Shown piece after piece: positions 1 to 12,200 of a stretch of DNA of 64,000 nucleotides. The notes under the pieces were generated by a model that ran no database searches, had not been told where the DNA came from, and was given only the letters and a program-made list of their open reading frames with translations. The position numbers and the translations under genes are program-made. Location of the stretch: positions 2,287,001-2,351,000 of the forward strand of contig NC_084769.1 of the NCBI RefSeq assembly GCF_028858725.1, written 5' to 3'. Source of the stretch: Colius striatus (taxonomy: Eukaryota > Chordata > Aves > Coliiformes > Coliidae). Position 1 is the stretch's first letter; every line of letters begins with the position of its first letter.

Positions 1-157
1 TGTATCCACACAGAGTATATACCACTATGTATAGACCACAGATGTACCATGTGTATATCCAGTGGCACAAACCACAGTGCTGGCTATTACAACACTCTCC
101 TCCAGTTATCTAAAGTGGTAGTAATCAAAACAATTCGAGTTCACTTTTTTAATCTAC

Positions 158-296
158 CTGGATTTAGTGCAAAATTATCTATTAGACTCTTCCATGCAAT
201 GAAGGCTATTTTCTTTACCACTGGTGAGCCACTACGAAATCCCAGTTCCTCCAGTTGCAGCAATGAGTTGATAAAACTGCCACTACGGTGCAGAGT
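158..296 (-). CDS. RIF1: RIF1 coding exon 8
   Basis: Encodes [40 protein letters not shown] and NFALNP, then a GTAGAT donor (phase 1). Positions 1-157 are the start of the next intron. The rest of RIF1 lies outside the window. Confidence 0.96.
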
Positions 297-3200
297 CTGG
301 AGAGAAAAGAAGTTCAGAATGAAGATGTTTATGTTGTCAAAAATCCCTTCCCTAGAGATCCTTGACTGCAAAACTTAGTGCTTACCTTGCCAAGTAATTT
401 GACAAACAGTGGCCATAATTTTAATACATAAGTCTCGTTTTTTGTAGAAAACAACTTCTGGAGTTCTGAAATTAACTTCTGCAGAGAGAAAGAAACATCA
501 TTGCTACAAGAATCACCACTGCTACAAGAAAGAAACATCACTGCTACAAGAAATACATCCAAATATGCTGAAAACTATGCACTCATACCAATATCTGCAC
601 ACATGACTAACCTGGAACTATGGTATTTCCAGATCAGAAGGATTTATCTCTGTATTAGACAGCATTTGCTGGTCAATCAGTCAAATGTTGCTACCACACC
701 TTTACCACCTTAGTTGAAGCTTCTGGTTGGTTTGAATTATCCTGAGAGTGGCAACCAACAAATCAAAACCCATTTCCTTAAGTACTGCTAGCCTGGAGTG
801 ACAAAGCTGGGACATGATCTTAAAGGTGTCTCCCATTTGAAATGATTCTCTGATTCTAAACCACACTGTGATGCTAAATGCACCTTGTTTGTTTAGGTTT
901 TATTGTAAAACATACTTAACTTCAGCAGCAAATAGGGGAAATCAATAAGCTTACAGTTCTGGAAGCAAAGGGCAACACAAAAAGCTTCAACAAAATAGCA
1001 AGGGTTGCTGAATAGGGTAGGGAATCTTGCAGTGGACGTGGAAAATGCTGAGGTACTCAATGCTCCTTCCTCTCTCCACATCAGCCTGTGTGACCTGATC
1101 TAGGTGGGATCTGCTTTGGCAGGGTTGGACTAGATGATCTCCAAAGGTCCCTTCCAACCCTTATCATTCTGTGATTCTATGATCTCAATGTCTGTCTCCC
1201 ATTGCCTTTGTTGCTGGGCACACAAGCATTACCTGTGGTAGAGAACCGAGTTGGGAACCACTCAAGTAAACTCGACGTATACAAATGGATCAAACTCTAT
1301 AGAGTGTATGCAAAGCTGCTGAAGGAGGAGGCCAAGGACACAACAAGGCCACACTATTACTTCTTGAGATGTCACTTCAACTGGTTGAAAGCCCCAGTAA
1401 TGGGTAAGGCAAGACAAATTTTATGCCAGCTTCCAACAAGAACCAAGGGAAATCCCACTCCCAACAAATTCACCAGCCTGCAAAAGAGAGGACCTGGAGA
1501 ATGAGAACTAGCTAGTTTCACTCCTGTGCCTGGAAAGGTTATGGAGCAAATCACCACTTCAAGGACCTTACAAACAGCCAGCAAAACCTGCTTCTCCAAT
1601 CTGAGTGGCTGCTCTGAGGAAATGCCTGGGTTTACAGGTGCAAGGAGTTCTGCACTCCACCTTCAACAATGCTTTTGACACAGTCTTCTCTAGTGTCCTA
1701 GAGGCCAGCTGGGGAGATGCAAACCAGTTAGCCAGATGACAAGGTGTGTGTAGGGCTGGAGTGCTAGCTCAAAGGTTGGTCATCAACACTTCATAGCACA
1801 GGTTATGGATGTGGTTTACATAGGGTTGACAGGGGCTGATGCAATTTAACACCCTCAAAGCATTGACTAGAGGACAGAGCACAAAGGCAAAGTCCTGCAG
1901 CTGGGACAGATGAACCCTGTGCACTGGTGCCCACTGAGGGCTCACAGGCTATGTAACACCTCAGCAGAGAGAGAGGTGGGGGACACAAATGCTAAGGATG
2001 TCAGGAATGTGTTACTGCATGCTGGCCTGTGCTAGCAAAAGCATGGCAAACAAGAGAACTGCCTCCCTGTCCTCATTTCAGCTGGGACAGAGTTAACTTC
2101 CTTCCTTGTATCTGGTACAGTGCTGTGTTTTGGATTTACTATGAGAGTAGCTGATAGCACTTGGATGTTTTCAGTTGTTGCTAAGTAGTGTCAGTACTAA
2201 AGTCAAGGACTTTTGAGCTTCACACACCCTGCCAGCAAGAAGGCTGGAGGGGCACAAGCTGGGATGGGACACAGCCAGGATGGCCAGCACAAACTGGTCA
2301 GAGGGCTATTCCATACCATAGGACATCATGCCCAGTATAGAAACTGGGAGCTGTTGCTCAGGAACTGGCTGGGCATCAGTCAGCAAGTGGTGAGCAACTG
2401 CACTGTGCATCACTTGTTCTGTATATTGTAATTCCATCATTATTGTTACTGTTATCATTGCTATTTTCTTCGTGTCCTATTAAACTGCTTTGGTCTCAAC
2501 CCATGAGTTTCACTTCTTTTCCAACTCTCTCCCCCACCCCACTGTGGGAGTCTGAGCAAGCAGCTGCATGGTGTTAGGCTGCTGGCTGGGGTTAAACGAC
2601 ATCCCTCTAACCTGCTACTCATCAGACCAGCTCTGGAACACTGCACTAGACTTTAGGCATCAACGTACCACAGCTACTGGCAAAGTGGTGTGAAGTGAGC
2701 AGAGAGGCACCACTAAGGTGGTTAGAGGACAGAGATTATGACAGGAGCTAGGCTTGTTTAGCTTGGGGTGGGAGAGAAGAGAATTTCCACTACTTATAGC
2801 TGGATAAGGGAGAAGTCAGATGCTTCAGAGAAGTACTGAAAGGAAGGACTGGAGGCAATAGACAAGTTTCAAGAAGACAATGAGGGTGTTAAGCACTGCA
2901 ATAAGTTGCCCAGATGGGTTGCAGAACTTCTGTTCTTTAAATGGACCACCCATACTCAGACTTCAAGTGGTTCAGGCCCTGAGCAACCTGGCCTCTACCT
3001 TAAGGCTGGCCCTGTTTTGGGTAGGAAGAGACCTAAGCTATATGATGATGTGAGCTACAGACACACCAATTCCTGCTGCCTTTAGCTCAGTAAGCAAGTT
3101 CTCTTCAAGAGACAAAAGTTGAGTTACATTTGTGAGTTAATGCTAACAGAGGAGGTACTTACAGCTCATTTAAAACCAGTAAGTTCTTTTCCTGACCAAC

Positions 3201-6200
3201 ACTTCTTGTCAGAAACTCAAATTTACCCTTTTCCCCAGTGTATTTACGTTGCTGTCACATTAACTTTTCTGTCAATGCACAGTAGCTTCTTGCCACCATT
3301 ATTTAGACTGGAAGTACTATTTTTAACCCCCCACCACCAAGCCCAATTACTGTTCCTGATGGTTCTAGGAAAAAAATCAGGCCCAGCATTTGCACTTACT
3401 GAGGTCATGAGGTGCTCGGTGACAGCCGCCACCTCGGGCTGTTTCTGGAGGAGCAGTGGCATCCCCATCTCCAGGGCTGTGGCACCTCGCAGCTGCACTT
3501 TATGGGCTGAATGGACCACCAGAGGAAGGATCAGTTTTGCCCACCTCACAGCCTCTTCTCCCATCTGGGCTGGAGTTTGCTCCATTAAGCTAGATCAAAC
3601 AAAAACAACCCCAAAGAGAAGTATTATGAATCTCTGACACATTTTGCTCAGCCACTCAAAGATGATCTTAGTATTGTCAATCAGTGCTCCTACTTCAACA
3701 GATGATGCACAGAAAAGCCATTCTAAACTGTTTTCTTTTTCTAAACAATGGTATTTTGACAGTGTACTTGAAACTGCAATGCTGAAGTCTTATTTCAGAC
3801 AAACATCTCCAGAAGCAGAACAGAATGATGTTTACACTTGTCCTTTCCACTCTGTCACAACCTTTCGGTCAAAAGAGCTGATTTGAGAGCCTAAAGGAAA
3901 CACACCATCATCTCCTTAACCCTGACCAAATGCAAAGTTTACATATTAAACATCCCCTACATGTTCCTGTAGCCCAGCTCCAGCAGGCCACGTGTGCTGC
4001 AAACAATGCCTGCTTTTGGAAAACAACCTGAAGCCTCAAGTAGCACAGGTCTGCACACACCAGATGTGCACTGCTCTACTCAGACTTCTTATCTTATCCC
4101 TCTATTACTGAGCTGTTAGAGCACAGCCTGACAAACAATTCCATGTGTTTACACCATCCCACACAGAAGCCAACAAGAGTCTAAAGAGTCATGGTCAATG
4201 GAGATAAATCCAGTTGGCAGTCAGTCACAAGTGGTGTCCCCCAGGGCTCAGTGCTGGGCCCACTCCTGTTTTAACACCTTTGTTAATGATCTGGATGAGG
4301 GAACAGAGTGCACCCTTAGGAAGTTTGCAGATGACACCAAGCTGGGTAGAAGCGTTGGCTGCTTGAGGGTAAGGAAGCTTTACAGACAGATCTAGATAGG
4401 CTGGATGGCTGGGCCAAGGTCAATGCCATGAGTTTCAAAAAGGTCAAGTGCTGGGTCCTGCCCTTGGGCCACAAAACCCCCCAGCAGGGCTACAGGCTGG
4501 AGAGGGTTTGCAGGGCTGCACAGAGGGACCTGGCAGTGTTTGTTAACAGCAGCTGAACATGAGCCAGTAGTGTGCCCAGATGGCCAAGGCGGCCAGTGGC
4601 ATCCTAGCTTGGATCTGGAACAGCGCTGTCAGTGGGAGTAGGGAGGTGATCATTCACCTGGTCTCAGTCTTGGTGAGGCTGCAACTTTAAACAGTGTGGC
4701 AAGTTCTGGGTCCCTCTCTACAAGAAGGACGTGGAGGTGCTGGAGAGGATCCTGAGGTGGGCTACCAAGCTAGGAAAGGATTTGAAGCATATCTCTGATG
4801 AGGAAGGGCTGAGGGATCTGGGGCTGTTGAACCTGGAGAAAAGAAGGCTCAGGGGAGACCTTCTCACTCTCTGCAACTACCTGAAAGGCAGCTGCAGCCA
4901 GGTGGGGGTGGGTCTGTTCTCCCTGGTAACAAGCAATAGATCAAGAGGAAACTGCCTCAAGTTGCAGCAGGGGAGGTTCAGGCTGGATGTGAGGAGGAAT
5001 TTCTTTGCTGCCAGGGCTGTCAGGCATTGGAAGGGGCTGCCCAGGGAGCTGCTGGAGTCACCGTCCCTGGAGGGGTTTCAGAGCCAGGTGGGTGTTGCAC
5101 TGAGGGCAATGGGCTGGTGGGTGATGGAGCTGGGACAGAGGCTGCACTCCATGAGCTTAAAGGGCTCTGCCAGCTGAAACCAGGCTATGGTTCCATGACT
5201 TTTAGAAGCAGGAGCACTCAGTGTATACACAAAGCTGCCTGCAGGAACCAACTTATCTCCAAGTGATGGAATTTTGCTAGTGTGCTCTCTGGCACACACA
5301 TGTCAAATCCCCAGCACCACAGCTGACCAAGGCCTTGCTGTACTAACAATTGCTGCCTTGCAAATAGTTTTACGAAACCCAGAGGACAAGAATTGCTTCA
5401 GTGTTTTCCATTACACCTGCCAGCAGCCTAACTTCTGAGCAAGAGCACTGTCTTACCACTGCTGTCAATCAGTACTTGTTTAAAAGATTACCTTCTGGGA
5501 CAACTCTTTGCTCTTAAGGGCAACTTCATTCTTTTTAATAAATGTATTGCAGTGGTTTTGCCTGGGGCAGGTTTTTGGTAGCAGGAGGGCTACAGGGGTG
5601 GCTTCTTTAAACAAAGAGCTGCCAGAAGCTTTGCCTGTAGCCCATAGGGTTAGGGCCAGTCAGTTCTAAGCTGGACCGTTCACCTGACCCAGGCCTGGCC
5701 AATTAGTGACTGAGGTAACAGCTCTGTGAATAACAGATCAGTGAAGATATTGTTGTGCAGTTGCAAAACTGCAGCAGTAACAGGGAGTGAGATGCAAAAA
5801 TGTCTCTGCAGACAACAAGGTCGGTGGAGAAGGAGGAGGGTGCTTAGGCCCTGGAAGACTGCCCTGTGAGCTGTGCTGCAGCCCATGGTAAAGCAGGTTG
5901 TCCCCCTGCAGCCCATGGAAGCCACCTGGGAGCAGAGAGCCACTGGCAGCCCGTGGAGGAGCCCACACCGCAGCGGGTGGATGCCTGAAGGAGGCTGTGA
6001 CTGCGTGGGAAGCTCACCCTGGAGCAAGCTCCTGGCAGGACCTGGGAGTCTGTGGGGAGAGAGGAGCCCCAGGCCAGAGCAGGTTTGCTGTCAGGACTTG
6101 TGACCCTGTGAGGGCCCCAGGCTGGAGCAGCCTGTCCCTGAAGGACTGTTCTCCTGGTGGGTGACCCACGCTGGGGCAGGGTGTGAGGAGCTGCCCCCGT

Positions 6201-9200
6201 CGCAGGCCCCAGGCTGGAGCAGGGTGTGAGGAGCTGCAGCCCATGGGAAGGAGCCACTGGAGCAGTTGGTGAGGGACTGTCTCCTGTGGGAGGGACCCCA
6301 CAGTGTAGCAGTAGGAAGTGTGAGGAGGCCTCTCCCCGAGAAGAAGCAGCAGCAAAGTCCATCTGTAAAGAACTGACCCCAACCCCCATCCCCTGCGCTG
6401 CCCAGAGGGAAGGAAGCAGAGTCCCAGGAAGAGGAGAGGTGGAGGGGAGGTGTTTTTAAGATTCAGTTTTATTTCTCATCTCCCTGCTCTTATTGTTCCT
6501 TTAATAAATCAAACCTTTTTCTCCCTAAGCTGAGCCTCTTCTGCCCATGACGCTCATTGCCGAGTGATCTCTCCGTCCTCAGCTCAGCTCACAAGCCGCT
6601 CGTTTCATTTCTCTCTTTCCTGTCCAGTTCCAAGGAAGGAGCCTTCACACCCTCCCTGGGCAGCCTGGGCCAGGGCTCCCTCGCTTGTGTTTAAGTGGAA
6701 TTTTTGTGTTCCAGCTTCATTCCATCATCCCTTGTCCTGTTGCTGGCTACTATAGAAAAATGGGATGCCCCAACCTCCTGACATCTAGATATTTGTAAAT
6801 ACTAATGACATCTCCCCTCAGTCTCCTCCAGACTGAACAGCCCCAGGTCCCGCAGCCTTTCCTCATTAGGAAGATGCTCCAGTCCCCTGATAATCTTGGT
6901 GGCCCTGTGCTGGACTCTCTCCAGCAGTTCCCTGTCCCTTTTGAGCTGAGGAGCCCAGAACTGGACACAGGACTCCAGATGAGGCCTCAGCAGGGCAGAG
7001 TAGAGGGGGAGCAGAACCTCCCTTGACCTGTTGCCCACACTCTTCTTGATGCATCCCAGGTTGCCATTGGCCTGCTTGGCCACAAGAGCACATTTCTGGC
7101 TCATGGTTGGTTATTATCAACCAGCACTCCCAGGTCTCTCTCTGCAGAGCTGCTCTCCAGCAGGTCACCCCCAGCCTGTCCTGGTGCATGGGGCTGTTCC
7201 TTCCCAGATGCAGGACTCTGCACTTGCCCTTGAACCTCAGGAGGTTCCTCTCTGCCCAACTCCCCAGCCGGTTGAGATCCCACTGAATGGCAGCACAGCC
7301 TCTGGGGAATCAGCCAGTCCTGGTGCCATCAGCAAACTCGCTGAGGGTACACTCTGTCCCCTCATCCATTGTGCATGTTGAACAAGACTGGCCCCAGAAC
7401 CAATCCCTGTGGAACTCCACTTTTTCCCCCCAAACACCTCATTGTCTGTTTTAACACCTGAAGACCACAGTGCACGTACCGTATGATAACATTTAGTGCT
7501 TCGTACTCAACCACCATAGACTGCACATCTCCTTTCGTGAGGATTGTTTCCAGGGTAGAAATAATATTGGACACCTGAGGAAATAAAGAGAAAAACATAA
7601 GAGTGAGTACTTGAGTACAAATATTTCCATCAAGAGCTAGAATTATGGCATTTTGTTTCCCAGGACTGTGCCTTGTGTCTGGATTATGCTCAGTCTAGTT
7701 CTAAGCTTAGAGCTCTGACCCAACTGCACCATTCACATTTCTTTCCCTACCCTGCTTCACTGGTATCTAACAATCACTCACAGTGGAACTTCTCCCTCAA
7801 GAGAAGCAATACTTTACTGTCTCTTTTCCCTCTGTAGTTGCCCTTAATGTTTGCAAGAACTTGGGCCCTGTACTTGCCTGTGAAATTTGACAGAGAACGG
7901 CCTTCAGATTCAAAAGCTTGAGTGATGAGTGACCAAGAGGCACAAGCCTCGTCTCCCTAGGAAATCAGGCCACACAAAAACCCCAAACTGAGGCCACTTA
8001 CCTCTTTTTTAACAACTTCAGGAGGAAATGCCTGCTTGGAGATCACCCAAAGTGCCCGAGTGCGAGTGTTTTTGTCTGAAGTTCTGACAGCAACGCTGTT
8101 CACCGTTGAAAGCAAGTCGTGTACTTCAGTTGCTGAAAGCAGAATGCACACCACTCAAGATTCTGTTTATGATAAAACTAGGAGACAGTTTTACCTAAAA
8201 ACACCAAAGCTAAGGATTAAATTCACAGCTCTTCAAAGCTTTTTGTACTTCAAATGCATTTAGCAGCACTTTGGTCAGTGTCACTGCTGTAACCACATAA
8301 AGGAACTCACTGGAGGCTCTACAAGAGGCTTTTTATGGGAGAGGGGGGTAAAGCTGTAACTGAGATAACAGTAAGCTTATCACACAAAAAGGAATAGGGC
8401 TAATGTAGGGCTTGCATGCAAAGAGGAAGACAGATGGGGAAATCATGTATTCCTGTACAATTCTAAACTAATGAAGTCTGATTTCTTAGATGTTTGAGCT
8501 CTGGGGGTAAGTGACCTCACAACCAAAGAAACTCACACACAGCCCTCCAAGAGCACATATGCTTTTTGCTCTCTCTCTCCCTCAATATCCACTGTTTGCA
8601 GGAATTACTACTGAAGCCTGACACTCTTAACAAAATGGACAGTAATTTATCAACTGGAGTTATGGGCAAAAGGAAAAGCACCATATAGACCTTATTACAG
8701 ATGCCTCATCCCCATGGGAAATCAGGCAAAACTTTGACTAGGACAGCAGGACATGCTGAAGGACTGAGTAGAAGTGCTCGAAAAACCAATTCCAGTATAC
8801 AGAATGGCAGAGTCATATAAAAAAGGGCTCTCTGCACATCACACGTATGATTTGGCTCAGTCTTGCCCAAGGTTAAGTTCTCACTAATAAAGGCCATTCC
8901 AGAGTGTTTTAACACGAGTTTGTAACACTTCTCAGGAGAAACTGACAGCACACCATTTCTTCTTCCCATTGGAAGAGTCATTACAGACTCCAGCACCACC
9001 AAGGTAACACACAACAGCCAAAGCACAACACATCCCCTCGTGTGCCAACAAAAGGCAAGCTTAGAGCTTAACCACCTTCTCCCAGCACAACACCTCACAC
9101 ACACATGGATGGAGCTGGCACAGAACAGTGGATGCACCTCACCCTGCAACGTGTAACATGGACATTAGCTGCCCTCTATGACCAAAATCCAGTGGTTTTA

Positions 9201-12200
9201 CCTTTGTGCATGGCCTCAAGTTCTCAACAGCAAATCCTTTTTTTAAAGGGATTCAGCACTTTGGATTACTTGACAGGTTTAAATGTTTACCAGCACTACA
9301 TTTGAGGTGGGACTAGATGACCTTTAAAGGTCTCTTCCAAAGCAAACCATGTTATGATTTAATGTAACAACCAGGAATTACCAGATAAAGGCTGGAAAAC
9401 ACTGAAAAGCACTACTGTGCATACTCAAATGTTACAAACAAAAAAGCACTCTTTGCTGTTTTCCCCCTTGGACATCTTTTTTGATTGACTAATCACAGTA
9501 CCTAACTGCTACCAAAGCATTTCATGAAACTAGGAGGTAGTGAAACATTATTAGGATAACAGCATCGGAAAAAACAACAAAAGACACTTTTTGGTACGTG
9601 ATGGAGCAAACTGCTTACACCAGAGACAAAACCACTGCATCACTTAGCTTTGTCAAAATTAAAGCATATGCTAACAAAGACACAAAGAAAGAATTGTGAG
9701 GTATATATACATACACACATCTCACCAGCACACAGGCTGAAGTTTGTTGGCTTACCAGGTAACTCAGATGTAATATTTGAGTTAAAGACACAGAATCCTA
9801 GTGCCTGCAATGCTGCATTGCTCAGCTCTGAGTTCGGACTAGAAACGTGTGCCTGGGAAAAAAAAACCCAAACAAACCAGCTTCAGTTTACAGGAGTAGC
9901 TGTGAAGTATTAACATCAAGACTTTTTTCTCAATGAGAGCTGTCAAAAGCAAACACTTGATGAAAAGTGCATCCATGCAGGAAACCCTTCCCCATTACAC
10001 ACACTCCAAATCAATAAAACAATGTCAGGTTCTGAAGAAACGTTTGCCCTCTGTGATTTAGGCACCCTCACTGAGGTAAGATCTAAGCATCTAGAGTTCT
10101 TCTTCACTTTTCATGTGCTATCACTTGATTCTCCAATTGGTTTTAAACATCTAAATCTTTAAATGGCTAAGAACAATGTTTAATCTTCAGGAAAACGTGA
10201 TATTTACTGCATATTCCCTACAGCGTCTCCACAGCCAGACAGAACACACTATCTTTTCAGCCTGGAAGGTCAAATTTGACCCTACAGCATTGCCTGCACT
10301 CATCCAAGACCTTGCCTTTCATTTTTTTCTGGAGTAATATCTAGTAATATGGAAGACACATTTTTCCAGCAAACCCTACAATGTCACTAACTCCAAGTCT
10401 TATTAAGTAAACTCAGATCCAAGCCTTATGATGCCAGCTGACCTCCACCCTCTAAACACATCCTCATTCACTGAAGCGTAGAAAGTGGAACATACATACC
10501 TTAAACACTTTGCAAAGCTGAGGGAACTGTCTTCTGACTTCTGCAGTGAATTCTTTGCCTTCCTCACCAGTCAGGCGACTTGAAGGAGCAGAAGGGAAAA
10601 CAAGCAATATCCCCACGTTAAACACGCTGTAACTGACGTGACTTTCCATTCCCAACACACAACTGGCTGCTGCAGAACCAGTTATTTCCTCAGAAAGGCT
10701 AAACCACAGGACTGAAGGAGTGAAGGAACAAAACTGCCAGTCATCATATAATTTGTATGACAGAGCAGTAAGATTGTGTCACGAAGTACCTTGGAAAAAG
10801 TCCCAGTATATTGGAAAAAGTGAAGTGACTTATGGCCCACGAAACAAAATACATCAAGGGCTTACATTTTTGGTCAATTCCTACAGAAACCAGCTGAAAT
10901 GACAGCTGAAAATTGGGTGAGTTTGTTTCCCACTGAAATAGACAAGCCTAAAAAGTACATTCCTCAGAAGCAGCCCTGGAATGCAGGCTCCTCACTCTAG
11001 GAGAAGGCTGGTTTGACAATTGGCAGTGATGACTCTGCACATATCTGAAGAAGATCCACACACAGAAGCTGTACTTATCAAACATTAACAGTTTTGGGCA
11101 GCAAAACCCGACCATGTAAAGTGTGGTCACCCAGAAGACTGAGAGAACTGTTGTTACTTAATATTATGTTTAAGATGGGACGTTTTGGGGGGTTTTGGCA
11201 GTTACTAGAAACCTGTAAAATCATACAGTGCGATCAGTACTGCTGGTGTCTCAGCAGTTACAGCTTTCAAACTTACTACCAAACTTAAAAGACAGGAACT
11301 CAAGGGTGATACTGATGGAAAGAGATTGTGCCTCTGCAGATGCCAACAAATTCAATAGATCTGGCTAACAGCAGAACTCTGCGGTTAACAAGTGCCTTCC
11401 AGAAAGAAATGCGATGAAAAAGATGACAGGATCGTGCCATAAACCTGCAAAAAGTGCCCCTGGCAGAGGAGGAGAAAGTCCTTTGGTGCTGAGGTGAGGG
11501 AACCCAGGCCCAGGCTGCTCAGGGAGGGTGTGGAGGCTCCTTCTCCGGAGGTTTCCAAACTCACCTGGACACGTTCCTGTGTCCCCTGAGCCAGGGGAAC
11601 CTGCTTGAGCAGGGGCTGGGGGAGCTCTGCAGGGCTCTTCCCACCCCATCATTCTGTGACTCCATGAGAAGCACACCAACCCTTGCCTTACCAAGCACAA
11701 GACCGAAACGCAACTTATTCTGCACTTGGAAAAAAGTTGGTACTGTTTACCATCATTCCTTCAGGCAGCTTCCACACACAGGAGAGGCTCTGTGACGAGC
11801 AGACACCATGGAGGCGTCCGTCCGTCCGTCCATCCATCCGCCCGCCGGCTCGCCTCTCCCGCCTTGCTCCCCGGCGCAGCCCTCGTGTTCCCCGCGACCT
11901 CCAGCCAACAGCCCCGCAGCCCTCCCCGATTCCCCGCGGGGCAGGAGAGGGGCTGGCCCGCGGCTGGCTCTGCTCTCCCCTGCCCCCGGCCGGGGCGCAC
12001 ACGCGGGCCGAGCCGAGCCGAGCCGAGCCTGCAAACCGCCCACCCGCCCAGCCCTCCGCGCGGCCCGGGAGCCGCACAGGCCGAGGCGACCGTCGCCTCC
12101 TCGGCGGCTCGAGCGTGCCCGCTGCCCTCATGGCCCCGCGCTCACCTGACGAGCGTGAGGTGCGCGTCCGTGAGCTCCCCCGGCGGGGCGGCTGCGTCCG

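Larger units (their letters stand above)
479..3399 (-). other. RIF1: RIF1 intron 6 (repeat-filled)
   Basis: This intron holds no exon that I can match to RIF1. It contains a short CR1 tail, a long degenerate CR1 copy split by an LTR fossil, and a small tandem duplication at its 3' splice site. The remaining sequence is unremarkable. Confidence 0.8.

Noticed and set aside
4731-5177. 148-codon open frame as a host gene
   Set aside because: The text is CR1 LINE reverse-transcriptase C-terminus ([20 protein letters not shown]).
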